From contig CP141149.1 in assembly GCA_035235625.1 (NCBI GenBank), positions 1,645,001-1,709,000 on the forward strand: DNA of 64,000 nucleotides, read 5' to 3'. Below the pieces are notes generated by a model. The model saw only the letters and a program-made list of their open reading frames with translations. It ran no database searches and had not been told where the DNA came from. Made by a program: the position numbers and the translations under genes. The stretch comes from Saururus chinensis (Eukaryota > Streptophyta > Magnoliopsida > Piperales > Saururaceae). Below, piece after piece: positions 23,085 to 35,700 of this stretch. Position 1 is the first letter of the stretch. Each line of letters opens with the position of its first letter.

Positions 23085-26000
23085 TGTTGTGCACATTTCT
23101 AGGGCTCTATTGTGCACGTTCTAAGGCTGTCACTGGAGCCACATGCTAGGGTAATTAGTGCTAATGGACCTTAGGTGCTCGTTAGTGAGCCCATTAGTTA
23201 GCCTATTTAAATGTAAGGGCTATGCCCTAAGTGGAGGGGTGAATGATTAATTCTCTGATTTTCTTTCCTTTCTTCTGTGTTTCTCCCCTTTCTGTTTGAT
23301 GGCCATGCCATCCACTCTTTCCTTTCCCGGTCCCCCTGCGCCGCTCCATGTTGTGGACAACCATCCACAACATTGGTATCGGAGTATTTACGATCCTCGG
23401 CCATGGCTCAAGGTGATCCTGCGATAGTCCGTGAACTCAAGTTCGACAAAATCCTGGCTGCATTGGAAGTCCTAATGACGTATATGGTGAGCACAACAAA
23501 TGGCACAGCGACGGCACACGGCACACACAGGAGCCACTCTACCGGGGCCGAGTCTTCTGCCTGGGTCGTCCCCTTCTGTACTGGGCGGTCCATCACAGCC
23601 TTGCGAACAACACCACCTACTCCACCGTCCACCTCCTCCCCCGTCGGTGCACCCTCCACCGCGGTTGCCCAAAGTTCAGCCCGGCGATGTTCAATTGCCA
23701 CCTTCCTGGCCAAGCGGGCACGGAATCAAAGGGTTTTTGACTGAATTGGAGGTCAATGCCCGAAGCGTCTTGCCGCTGTGGAATCGGCTCCAACTGAAAC
23801 TCCGGTGGGGAGCGAGGTTTGAGGACGAGGGGCGGGTAACATCCTCGGAAAAGTCCGCCTCGTCTACCTCTTGGTGGCCCATCACCCTCCAGTGGCCACC
23901 CATTCAGCCCCTGCCAGTCGCCGGCCCCCTTGTCGCTGTCATCGGAACAACCCGATTAGTTCCCTGTTCCACTGACGAAAGCAAAGATCAGTGGCCAAAT
24001 CTCCAAAGTTGGTGCCTTTCCCGTCGTCGCTCACTCGCCTGACCACCAGCCTCGTCCTCCGCCCGCCACCGCCGCCATGTCCTCCAGCTGAGCCGTCCGA
24101 CTTTCCTTCCGCAGACCAGCCACGATTTTCGGTCTGGGGAATTTTTTCCTTCTACAGCCGGTGGGGAAGATTTTCATTGGGAGATGTACGGGATGTCGGG
24201 GGAAGTTTTTCCTTGCTGGCAATGATTCCGGCCTGGTTTCATGGGATTACTCTGGCAGTCCGCTGCAGATATCTTTAGCTGGAGGCATTGTGCTAATTTC
24301 CATCGGGCTTGCACTGGAGATCCTGATCACACGGGCTTTTCTATTCCCTTCGGATATGATTTCGCTGATACTCCATCGGCAGTGTTTGACGGAACGTCGC
24401 CTCTTCAGGAAATTGCCTTTTGCAGCCACCTCTTATGATATTGAATTTGATCATCGGCAGCTGCGTTCCTATCATGATTCTTATGGTTCAGGGTGGGTAA
24501 AAGAGGCAGAGGACCCGTTTGATGAACTGTCCGGCAGGTTGTTGAATCATGAAGTGGCGTGTTCTGATGCGACGACCTTTGGGTTCATGATTAACAGGTA
24601 CCTCAGAGAAGTTAAATCAAATGATGCACTCCAATATCTGGCCACGATGGTGAATGCCAATGTGGAGACCGGACTGAAGGTCGCCATGGGCTTATATAGA
24701 CACCTGATTGGGACATTGGTGGAGATGGACCTCATTGAGGAGGCAGTGGGTGTTCTCGGGCTGATGAAGGTTGGGAGGATGATACCTGCACCTGCGAGCT
24801 ATGAGAGCTTAGTCGTGGCTCCCTACAAGGCTGACAAGATATTCCTATTGTCACTCTATCTAGATAAGGATCTATTGAGTGCGAAACGATTCCTTTGAAA
24901 GCAGCTTCAGAAGCGCAGGAACTCTGATCCTACTAAGGCACAGAGTAGTGATCTATGCTCGGATTCACGGATGAGGATTACTTGCGACAGTGTAGTCAGT
25001 CAAAATCTTGCAGCGCCCATGACACCAATGGTACATGCAAAGTCTGATGGGAGTGCAGACAGCTTTCTGAGTAGAGATTTGCTGCAGCTGATGTCTTCTT
25101 GGCATGAGGAGGAATACCACATGTATCCATCGTTTTCAAAGTTCTCCTATGCAATGTATATCCTATTCCTTTCAAGACTTTCCCTGCTTTCTTTTGCAGT
25201 ACAGAACCGAGTGTTAGAGAAGAAGGTCAAAATCTATCCGGCAGCAAAAGTGGATGCCTTTCCTTCGCAGTCCGGTAATAATTTTGTGGTTGCATTGATG
25301 AAACAATTAAAGGAGACACCTGCTCGATCTGATGTGAATCCACTTCAGATCGGACCTCCTATTCTATTGGCATTTATGATTAATACAAGAGAATTACCAA
25401 GTCTGCACGATGCTGTTTTAAAGCTGGCAACGGCACAGGCTTCTAATGCTAATTTCCTTCCCTCTGTTGCGGTGATTTTGGGGCCTGATTGGTCCGATGA
25501 AGCTGGGACAGACTTGGGGGAGATAGGGATCACAATACTGGGTACAATGGTGTTTGGAATGCTGAGGGCAAGCTGCGGAAATCCTTGTTTCCTGGCAGTT
25601 CATGAAGAGGAAGGTGCTAAAGGAATTTTATGCACGGATGATGGCCGCCCATACAAGCCAATAATTCAGGATTGTGCAGTGCTTCTACAGCACATTGTGG
25701 CTTGTGACGAGGCAGATTTTGCTGTGGTGTATGGAATTCCCAAGAGCTATGAGGCTTCTGGCTATTCCCTCACAACAAATGTTTATACCGGACTACTCAT
25801 CGGGTAGTGTCACTAGCAAGAATGGCAGCCCTACCCAGGATGTTGTCGGTGCATGCGGAACTGGAGTTGCTGTTCATGCCATCATTTGGACTCGCCTTGT
25901 GATTTCTAGTCTTTGCTTGTGACTTAGCCGCATTCGCTGTTCTGGACTGGTTGATCACAGCAGAGCTGTGGTGGGCCCACGGGTTGGAGTTTACGTCACC

Positions 26001-26408
26001 TCGAGGACGAGGTGATGCGAAAGCGGGGTGGAATGTTGTGCATGTTGTGCACGTTTCTAGGGCTCTGTTGTGCATGTTCTAAGGCTGCCACTGGAGCCAC
26101 ATGCTAGGGTAATTAGTGCTTTAATTAGTATTATAAAATAAGGGTATTTAAGTAATTTAGTTAATTAGGTTAATTAGTGATTTATTTTAATTATGTTAAT
26201 AGGCCTTAGGTGCTTGTTAGTGAGCCTATTAGTTAGCCTATTTAAATGTAAGGGCTACACCCTAAGTAGAGGGGTGAATGATTGATTCTCTGATTTTCTT
26301 CCCTTTCTTCTGTGTTTCTCCCCTTTTTGTCTGATGCTCATGCCATCCACTCTCCCCTTTCCCGATCTCCCTGTGCCGCTCCATGCTTGTGGACAATCGT
26401 CCACAACA
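23085..26408 (+). mobile_element. Non-autonomous LTR retrotransposon (LARD-type), copy 1
   Basis: The 5' LTR is 23,085-23,372 and the 3' LTR 26,034-26,408, both TGTTGTGCA...CCACAACA. The 5' LTR lacks an internal stretch of about 85 bp present in the 3' one. A primer site TTGGTATCGGAG (Met tRNA type) follows the 5' LTR at 23,373, and a purine tract (AAGCGGGGTGGAA) precedes the 3' LTR. The target duplication is a perfect ACTTC (23,080-23,084 and 26,409-26,413). No gag-pol domains are seen. The interior instead has GC-rich sequence, a block shared with the element at 32.8 kb, and host-like open frames, including a PPR-like helical stretch (about 24,440-24,900). It inserted in an exon of the unknown gene. 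LTR divergence suggests a moderate age. Confidence 0.85.
24440..25805 (+). other. Host-like open frames (PPR-like) inside the LTR element
   Basis: Two long frames lie here on the plus strand. The first contains helical pairs such as DATTFGFMINRYLREVKSND and LYRHLIGTLVEMDLIEEAVG that look like pentatricopeptide repeats, RNA-binding helical repeats of organelle proteins. The second, from about 25,000, has no family I can name. They are likely cargo taken from host genes by the retroelement lineage. The PPR call is by eye only. Confidence 0.4.
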
Positions 26409-27416
26409 ACTTCAATCCTAGTGGGCAAAGTATCGGTCGAGGAAAATGATAATGTTGTTGTTATTAGCGATTCAAAGGATGATCTATGTGAGACAAATGG
26501 AAACACTTACGTCTCGGCTGGCAAAGCACATGGTTGTCTCAATCTTGGTAATCCATGTGCAGGTGGTTAATGCTATGTTAGTTTTGTTTCATATATTGCA
26601 TAGAAATATTTAATTGCTATTTTTTTTATATAAATATTTTTTAAATGTCTTCGACCTCCTTGGCTTAGTGGTTGCAGAAAGTTATGGTTGCAGTGGTCGT
26701 GCATGTCATGTGATTATGACTAATCCAATTCGGGTTGTGTTCCATTCAATGGATTTGTTCAAGGCTAATCCACAATGCCCACATTTTGAACCGTTAATAT
26801 TATATGATGTGAAAGAGCGTGAAGACAAGGGTATAATGCTCATGCTTGATTATATAAATCTTGTCCATAGCTTCCCTGTGACCACCTACATGGGAGTTGA
26901 TTCTATCTCAAACGTTAACAGTCGAGTTGGAGGAAATTTGATTTGGAACATGTAAAGAACCGTGTGCAAGAGTTGCATGATAGTCAATTGCATGGTGTTG
27001 ATAGTGGCTATGAAACAACATTACTAGCTGTTCAGATTGCTGGACTCCAAAGGAAGAAGGTGGAATTAGCTCGAGAGCTTAATGACATAGATGCCAAAAT
27101 GCTTGCATTGGCCCAAAAGGAAGAACTCCAAAGTGAGAATGCACGATTTGATGAGCAAGAATCTTATTTATGTAATAGGCTTAAAATGTTTGAGTCTGGG
27201 AATTCGTCAACGTCATAGGTTAGTTCAATGTTCCTGTTTTTCATATGCATGATACAGATAAGTGTTTATCATAAGTCTCGTATTTTACGGCTTCTTGGCT
27301 ACTTTCAAGATGTCTTGTTCATGTGGCTCCATAGTCATGTTTTTGTAAGCAAGTATTTACTACTTGTTGCTATCAATCACATGTTTGTTAGTTTATCAAA
27401 CCGGCCATTTAAATTA

Positions 27417-28238
27417 TTACTTGTAAGGTTCTATTTATGAGATACTTCACATATTTATGCCGGAAGTCTAAAGAATGTGTGTAACACAACAATTTTTTTG
27501 GTGTTAAAATAATCCATGCAACATACCCTTAAGGAAAAAAAAAGGAAGCAAACCTGTTCTACATGTATTTCCAAACTATTGAATGTTGACTATTTTCATT
27601 TTATTTTTTCATAGATATTATTGTTATTTGTTTTTGCCTCTAATTGTATCGGTGTATGGCATGGGTTTGCAATCTTGATCATATATTAATATTAATATGT
27701 CCTTAATGGATTTTGACATCCATCATTATTGTCGAATATTACTTTTACCAAGAAATTTAATCAATTTTGGGTGCGCAAGCTAAATTGTATCAGCCCTTGG
27801 ATAATTATTTGAAGTTTTAAATAATTATTACTTGTAAGGTTCTATTTATGAGATACTTCACATATTTATGCCGGAAGTCTAAAGAATGTGTGTAACACAA
27901 CAATTTTTTTGGTGTTAAAATAATCCATGCAACATACCCTTAAGGAAAAAAAAAGGAAGCAAACCTGTTCTACATGTATTTCCAAACTATTGAATGTTGA
28001 CTATTTTCATTTTATTTTTTCATAGATATTATTGTTATTTGTTTTTGCCTCTAATTGTATCGGTGTATGGCATGGGTTTGCAATCTTGATCATATATTAA
28101 TATTAATATGTCCTTAATGGATTTTGACATCCATCATTATTGTCGAATATTACTTTTACCAAGAAATTTAATCAATTTTGGGTGCGCAAGCTAAATTGTA
28201 TCAGCCCTTGGATAATTATTTGAAGTTTTAAATATTTG
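27417..28238. repeat. Exact 411-bp tandem duplication
   Basis: The sequence from TTACTTGTAAGGTTC at 27,417 repeats at 27,828, and I find no difference through to ...GAAGTTTTAAATA. The unit is non-coding and AT-rich. It is a very recent duplication or an assembly artefact. Confidence 0.9.
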
Positions 28239-28239
28239 T

Positions 28240-28995
28240 GTTCATTCAGACTAACATGTTATATGCAGATGTCTTCTACAAAGTAAAAACATAATAATCT
28301 TAGAAGTACTTGTAGCCACATGCCTTCTTCACATACGTAATTGTTCACTCTGTCCAGAAAGACAAAGAAATTAAAATGAGTGGACACATAAATATAAAGG
28401 CAATAGAATCTACAATGTAGTGTTCATGGATAAAAGCAAATGGTTGTAACTTGGCATATCATTAAATTTAAAATAGGACTTAGTTGCTACTTTTGTTTTT
28501 AAAAATATGAAGTTGAATTATTAATTTCTTGGTGATCATTAAATCATATTAATCATACGTGGGTTATAAGTTTTAAATAAGAAAGAGATTGAATGAGGAT
28601 AATTATTGACTATATTTGGCTGTGTCAAATTATTAACTTTAAGGTTGGATAATGGTTATTATAAGTAGACTATATCCTCATTAAATTTGAAACAACACAT
28701 ACAGTCAGTTTTCATTTATAATAAAGGTGAGAGATCATAATGACTGGTTTAGATCATATAATACAAAAACTATTTTTGAAAATAGTATTGCTTTAGTCTA
28801 ATAATCATTTTTGGTTATGTTTCTTGACTCTTCATATTATTTGCATTATGTGCAGTGATTGTTTTGTGTCATTATGGATTTCATGTTAAATTGAGCTTTA
28901 AGTAAATCATTAGATGGTTTTTTTTGCATGATAATATTTTGAAACCTACATTTTAAATGTTTGAGAAAGTGCTCTCATAATTCATATCGAATTGG
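28240..28995. other. AT-rich intergenic sequence inside the Helitron
   Basis: No coding potential is recognised. The right end leads into the F-box gene promoter. Confidence 0.5.
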
Positions 28996-29005
28996 ATGTT
29001 CATCT

Positions 29006-29050
29006 CTATAAATACATCGTACTTTTGGCTTATCAGCGACCTATATAAAC
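29006..29050 (+). promoter_or_regulatory. TATA-type promoter of F-box gene 1
   Basis: CTATAAATA at 29,006-29,014 and a second CTATATAAA at 29,041-29,049 lie upstream of a pyrimidine-rich leader (CTTTCTTCATTC). A 5' UTR intron is predicted from the donor at 29,129 (CT|GTAAG) to the acceptor at 29,866 (TTTGTAG). The downstream ATG is at 29,907. Prediction from consensus only. Confidence 0.5.
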
Positions 29051-29906
29051 TATTTCTTCACAAATTCAAAGATTAACTTTCTTCATTCAAAAGTGGTTCG
29101 AATTCCGTGGATTCCTTTCATATTATCTGTAAGTTCATTCTTTATATAGATCTGTTCTTCTCATATTACATAAGGCAAATTGTAGCTTGTCTTTGGTGAA
29201 TTGTGACCTATCACCTAATAGATTGTTGACATTACTGTATTTTTTTGCTCAAAAGAGTTTTTCATTTTCTTAAAAACTCCTGTTAGAAAATTTGTTATTG
29301 TTTTACTACACAAATTATTACTTTTATACACATTGATTTGAATCACATATATTTTCATATGATTCAAAGTTTCTTTTATGCAAAGTTATCGTTTTACTCC
29401 GCAATAAAGATTTGCCTATTTTTTTATATTTAGTATGCATAGGTACTTGTCTTTTTGCTTTGATAAAGTATTGTGCCTCTATTCAATAAATATATTATGT
29501 TCATATATGATTTATTCATCTAAATAATCATGTGCAGTTTATCTTTCCACTTGGGTATGGTTAGATTAGAATAAACTCTATTCCTACCATCATAAATTCT
29601 TTAATGAGTTTGGCTAAATATTCATTGGCTTATAAGTCTATATGTCACAGTTTCTTCTTAACTAAAACCATATTTGATAGTCCATTATTTTGGCATTATT
29701 TATCTTATTTTAAATAGTAATGTATGTGTTGTTGAAACTTATCCCGTCATTATAAGTGCTTCCCATTATGAACAAGCATATTACTGATCATACCATGCAC
29801 AAGATATCTTTAGTGTAAAGTGTTAGTTTAGATATTTCAATCTATTAATTGTTGTATGGTTTGTAGGTTGACATCAACATGTTTCAATTATCTTTGATTA
29901 GATAAA

Positions 29907-31020
29907 ATGAATCATCTTGATTTATGGAGCAACATCCCTCGTGATATATTTTTAACAATTCTCGTTAGAGTGAACTATGAATCAGCCTCTACATGCAAAT
30001 ATGTTTCTTCAATGTGGAAATATATTTTGGGTACATCACATTATATTATACAACGATGTCTTCGTTGTGGTGGTACATCTGGTTATTTCTTACAATGCTT
30101 TTGTTCTGGGTTAACAGTTAGAGAGTTTGTCCTGCTTGATACTTTGATAGAGTTGAATGGTATATCAGAATTTAATTTACCAGAGCCTCTCTCTGTAATT
30201 GCATCGTCCTTGCATGGTTTTGTATTGTTGAAAGGATTGAGGGGGGTACGAAGACGATATTATATATCCCGCTCAACTACACATGATTGGGTTTCAGTTC
30301 CTTATCCTCTAATTTGAGCTTCAGCGGTGAAATACATATTGACTGTCAATCCATTTGAAAATTGGCGGTCTAAAATAGTTCAGTTCATTTGGCTTTCCCC
30401 TGTTCTTGGGCATTATTGTGTTGAATGTTTTGACTCAACCAATTGGTGTTGGTCGTGGGCTGGGGTCTCGTGCCTCCAATGTACATCATCTTTTGGGAGA
30501 GAACCGCCAGTTGTTATTGGATCGTTGGTTGATTCAGCTGAAGTTGTTGTGTTCAGCATGGATTCTTTTCAGTCAACTACATTTGAGTTACCCAACAACT
30601 GTTCATCTACAGGTGCAAATAGTAAATTATTTTTGTGTAGCATGCAAGGTTCTCTCAATCTATTACAGTTACATAATGACACCCTCGATATTTACACGTT
30701 AAAAATGGTGCTACTATTACATTGGTTCCAATTCTACCGGTTGTTCCAACATTGGTTACTTTGCTATCTTATGCTATCAATTTATTCTTCTTTGTTTCTT
30801 CTCATAATGTGCTTCTATGGAATGTTGAAACTGGTGAATGTCGCAAGGTTCACAAAGGTGGAATAATAGATTGAGGGGCAATATCTTTGCATATCAAAGT
30901 GCCGTGACATCATTTCGAATACCATGTCATCCAGATACTCGCACCAGCTACTTTGGAAAATGGCGTGTATTTGGGCAACATCTTGAACTACTAGCTCGAT
31001 TAATATTTTTTAGACTACTT
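29907..31020 (+). pseudogene. F-box protein gene 1, degenerate
   Basis: The start at 29,907 opens an F-box (NIPRDIFLTILVRVNYESAS...SSMWKYIL, residues about 9-42). F-boxes bind SKP1 in SCF ubiquitin ligases. Beyond it lies a C-terminal region of beta-propeller style (YFLQCFCSG; VKYILTVNPFENW; SKLFLCSMQGSLNLLQLHND). The gene preceding the RepHel at 45.9 kb is a diverged relative with matching blocks in the same order. One in-frame TGA lies at 30,315-30,317. The frame changes after about 30,705, where another frame gives a sensible WNVETGECRKVHKGG. Thus about 370 residues were encoded but the copy looks dead. It has a plausible promoter and 5' UTR intron. It belongs to the plant F-box superfamily; I cannot assign the subfamily securely. 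Confidence 0.65.
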
Positions 31021-32762
31021 TGAAAGATCAAAATTGATATGTACTTTTTTTTCTTTTCAATAGTTTTGAACTATCGAAATTTCATCCTTATATGTATATG
31101 CTTCCTTTTTGCAATATTGTATGACAGTTAATAATGTTATTTGATTTTGAATACTTGGGAAAAAGGTTTCTTCAAAATACTTTAGTACATTCATTTATTA
31201 AAAAAGCCATTTTGAAAATTTGTACATGTTTTCGACTAAACACTTTTTTAGTGTCCATATTTTTTTATTATATTCTCAATTACTAACAAAATGTTTATAT
31301 TTTTATAATAATATTAACATCATTGGTGTAGTACTATTGAGCATCTGCACAAAATATCTTCGTGGAATGATTAGACTTGTGCAAAAGACTTCCTACATAA
31401 GATGGTAGGTGTTAACTTCAATCTTGTTTAGACAAGTATATTAACAAGTTGTTAATTATATATTTTATCGGGTTAAATTATGTTAGCTTTGTTGTATATA
31501 TACATTGTATATATTATATAATGTGATTAGTGTGTTTGCGAGGTATTGTAAAGTTTTTCTTATGTGGATTGACATTATTGGATATAAATAGTATGTAGAT
31601 GCATAGAACTTAAATGTGCCAATTCGTATGGAAATAAATCCAATCAATGAGGTTAATAATTTATGATTTGTATTTCATGTTATCATCTAATTTTTTAATG
31701 CCCCATTGAGATTTAATGCATTTAAAATTTATATATTGAGATTAACCAAAACTCATGTGTTCAAAATAGTTGGTAGTTTGAGTCTGATCACGAACATATG
31801 TTGGAAAAGAGTAGATTGCATATTATATATGAGTAAATCAATATAGTTTAATAGAATTGACCGAAGTTAGGATATCAACATATTTTGTAAAAAAGACTAA
31901 AAATAGGATAAATGTTTCATTATTTATTGTTATAAAATATACAATGGCTTTTCTTGTATCATTTTGAAGTCTTATCAACACAAATTCAAATAATAATAGA
32001 AACTATTTAAGTTTGAAAACTCATGCTATTTTTTTTAATGGTGAAGGGCTCTCGCTAGAAGTATATACTATATAAATTTCAATATTTGTATCTTCTTATA
32101 TCACATGTTTATTATTATTAGATTTTTATAAATATAAATATTGGTTTAATAGAAGGAAGCAACATATGGAAATGCAACAATTACTTTTGAATTCTGAATA
32201 TAGCATTATGAATATTTAGCTAAATAGTATGTACATACCTCGTGATCATGTATATATTTACCCAGTTATGTTATCAATTGTCTGATGGTTGTAATCATGT
32301 GAATAGATGGTTATGTTCTCCAAGTCAAGATCGATTATCCAGAATGTCATATAGAAAATGTATAGATATGTCTAGTTCCTAATCCTTATATGACGAATAC
32401 AAAATAGCAATTTTGTTGCTGACTGAATTTGTAAATATTAACTTTGTGATCAATGCATGTTGAACGTATATAAAGTAAGGCGTAACTAAAAAATATGAAT
32501 TAAAATATTTTTATGTACTATCTAATTATATTATTAACATACTTGTATTGCATACTATACTTGTTAGGACTTATGTTTTAATATGTACTTGAAATACAAT
32601 GTACACTGACAGCCAAATCAATGGGTCGGATCTATGAATGACTGTTTTATGATTTAGATTGTATGATATTAAATGACTAATTGTGCTTCATTAGGTAGGT
32701 TATATATGTTTAAATAGTTTATATATTTTGTATATAATCGTGAATGTATACAAAATAATATT
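31021..32762. other. AT-rich non-coding, first part of the 1.3-kb duplicated unit
   Basis: No gene. From about 31,640 the sequence is a diverged copy of the DNA at 36,000-37,040; see the tandem duplication entry. Confidence 0.55.
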
Positions 32763-35700
32763 GTTAATGTTGTGAACATCCTAAGGGCCTATTATTAGGT
32801 AATTATGCAATAAGAGGCGTTTAGGTAATTAGGTTAATTAAATAATTAATATTTTCTTTTAATTATGTTAATGAGCCTTAGGTGCTTGTTAGTGAGACTA
32901 TTTAAGTGTAAGGGCTATGCCCTGGTTTAATTATGAAATGAATGATTAGTTCTCTTGTCTTCTCCCCTTTCTTCCTTATCTTCTCCTCTTTCTGTCCGGC
33001 GGCTATGCCGCTCCCTCTCCCCTTTCCTGGCCTTCCTGCACCGCTCCCTGCCCATTACCGGCTACCCAGGCCATTGTAGACAACCGTCCACAAAGCTGAA
33101 CCCCAGACACCACACTTGCCAGAGCCACCGGATCCTCCAGTGACTTGTGCACTTTGGGCATTAGCGGCGGCAGCAACATCACCATCGGAGAGCTCTCTGC
33201 TAAGTGTCTCCCCATCCTCGGCCACCATCAAATTGCACAAGTGCTCCATTCCATCCTGAAACGGGTGCCTACCGGTGCTGATGGCCAGCCACCATCACCT
33301 CCTGCCGCCATAGACCCGGGCACCAATCATTTCTCCGCCGTGCTCCCACGAGGACCTACGTCTGCGGCACAAGGCCACTACCTCCACCCTAGCAACCGTC
33401 TTCATCAGTGACATCGTGGGCCTCAAGCACCTCATCGCGGACCTGGGCGAGCAGCTTAGAGCGGTTGCGTGCCTTTTGGACGATGGAGTTGGCGTCAACA
33501 GAGAAGCAGGAGAAGGATCCAAAAAATGTGAGACTGCCTGCAAGCAATCAGGGCCTCGCAGATCTCCACCCTGGCCCGCCTGTGCTTCACCCACAGCCAG
33601 AACCCCGAATGCCTCCTCCTCCACTGGATCACCTCCACCCCAAGCAGAGTGTCCTTGTGCAACTGCCTCACTGAGATCTCTACGGATCCATTCTCCTGCG
33701 TCCATGGCCGTCCTGGCACTTGCATCGACACCGGAGCACAAGTAGTGATTTTATGGGGGAACTGGACCAACCATGCTTCCCTCAGTCCTGGCGGCAGTGG
33801 CCCAGTCTGCCACCTTTGTCGATGCCAGGAACAACTGGGTCCACAATGGGTTCTAGACCGCGGGGTGATGAAGGAGAAGAAGCTCTGCCCATTCCTCGTC
33901 CTCAAAAACCTCATCCTCTCCAAGCCCGGCCCATGCATGCTATCAAATTCCTCCACAATTACCCCTCCATGTTCGTCGAGTTCCACTGGGGAGCCTCTTC
34001 CACCCACATGGGGTGCATCGTTGAAAAGCTTCAAAAGCCCCGCTGCTGCTCCACCGTTCTTCCTTTGTTTCATGCTCCACTCCCTCTCCGAATCCAGCTG
34101 CGGCATTCCAGCCTCCGTCAGCCTGTCATACGAAAAATCATCGCCAAACTCGACGCCCTCCAGATTGAGCAGCTTCCCTGTTTCACAGTCGAAAACAGGG
34201 GACGTGGCCTTCCAGCAATCTGGGCCGCGGCAACGTTCGCCACGACATACCTATGCTCCGCCCACCAGAAAATTCCTTGCATCCTCCTCCGGTCGCTGCT
34301 CAACCTCACAGAATCCGGCCAGCAACTTCTGTTTTGACAACTGCAAGCGATCCGGGATTTGCTTCCTGGAAATGGTGGTTCTGAATGAAGACGGGATCAC
34401 TGAAATTTCTTCCATTGTTGCGTCGGATGATCAGTCGGCCTCTCCTACCTCAGAACTGCTGCAATCTTCGGCCCCGGGATATTCCTTCCTTCACCAGCCG
34501 GAGGGGAAGATTTTCCTTGGGAGATCTACGGGATTGCAGGAGAAGTTTTTCGTTGCTGGAGAAGATACCGGCCTGATGCCATGGGATTTCCCATTCCCTT
34601 CGGATCCGATTTCGCTGATATTCCATCGGCTGTTTTTGACGGACCGGCTCTTCAAATCATGTTGTGAATGTGGCGTTGATGCACACATTCGTTGGGTGAG
34701 GAGGACCACGTGGCCGTAGGCATTAAGGAGGTCTTCTTCGTGCTCAAGTGGGCTTGCTCTATGATTGAGCTATGCCCCACCGAAAGCCAGATTGCCACAC
34801 TCCTGATGGCCGATGCTCACTGCCACGAGTTCTGGACTCTTGTAGGGGGGCTGGCTCAGGTGCTTGGTCTCTTTCCGTGGAGGTCGCTCGGCTTCGTCAA
34901 GTATGTGAAGTCGAGCGAGGCGGAGATGAGCTCGCTACCAGCTGTCCGCTAGCTGATTGATGAGTGGTGCAAGCAATATGCCTTTTGTGGGCAGACCGAT
35001 GCCTTCTGTAGGCTGACTGATGCCCTCTGTGGGCCAACCATGATGTTGTCTGATCCCCTCTATGGGCCAACCTTAATACTGCATGATGCCTTATGTGGGC
35101 AAGCTTGGGGGGCTATATAGCCTATATGGTGACCCGGTTTGTTGGAGATTTGTGCAGGCACCCCATGTTGTTGTACATGTCGGGCCCGTTCCTTTGCTCT
35201 GCCGCCCACAGTTATGTCTTGTCCTTGGATTCAGTTAACTGCACTCCCCTCAAGTTTACTTTGGCTTCTGCATGTCTGCCTATGAGTAGTGACCCACTAT
35301 CTCCATCATTCTGTGTGTCTAATCCACGGTTCCGGACCAGCTATTCGCAGTGGAGCTTTGGTGGGCCCAATGCTTGGAGTTTTAGGTCACCTCGAGGATG
35401 AGGTGAGGCGGAAGCAGGGTGGAATGTTGTGAACGCCCTAAGGGCCTATTATTGGTAATTAGGTTAATTAGGTAATTAGTGTTTTCTTTTAATTATGCTA
35501 ATGAGCCTTAGGTGCTTATTAGTATTTAAGTGTAAGGCCTATGCCCTGGTTTGATTATGAAATGAATGATTAGTTCTCGTCTTCTCCCCTTTCTTCCCTG
35601 TCTCTCCCCTTTCTGTCCGGCGGCCATGCCGCTCCCTCTCCCCTTTCCCGGCCTTCCTGCACCACTCCCTGCCCATTACTGGCTATCCAGGCTGTTGTGA

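Larger units (their letters stand above)
22903..27218 (+). pseudogene. Unrecognised acidic/coiled-coil gene, split by an LTR element
   Basis: The frame is open from 22,903 (first ATG at 22,930) and codes for a Ser/Thr- and acid-rich segment (EVEVGSDLESDEPTEISSD). The LTR element at 23,085-26,408 interrupts the coding sequence inside ACTTC. The same frame resumes after the second ACTTC with SILVGKVSVEENDNVVVISD, so this was one exon before the insertion. A probable donor lies at CAG|GTGG (about 26,562). The next exon begins near 26,665-26,680 and encodes a small domain (ESYGCSGRACHVIMTNPIRV, ...CPHFEPLILYD). A frame change near 26,940 leads to a C-terminal coiled coil (LQRKKVELARELNDIDAKML) ending at 27,218. 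I do not recognise the family. It lies on the same strand as the Helitron genes and could be captured host sequence. Confidence 0.5.

Noticed and set aside
23277-24278. Overlapping open frames on both strands
   Set aside because: GC-rich LTR and leader region of the non-autonomous element; frames overlap and have no domain.
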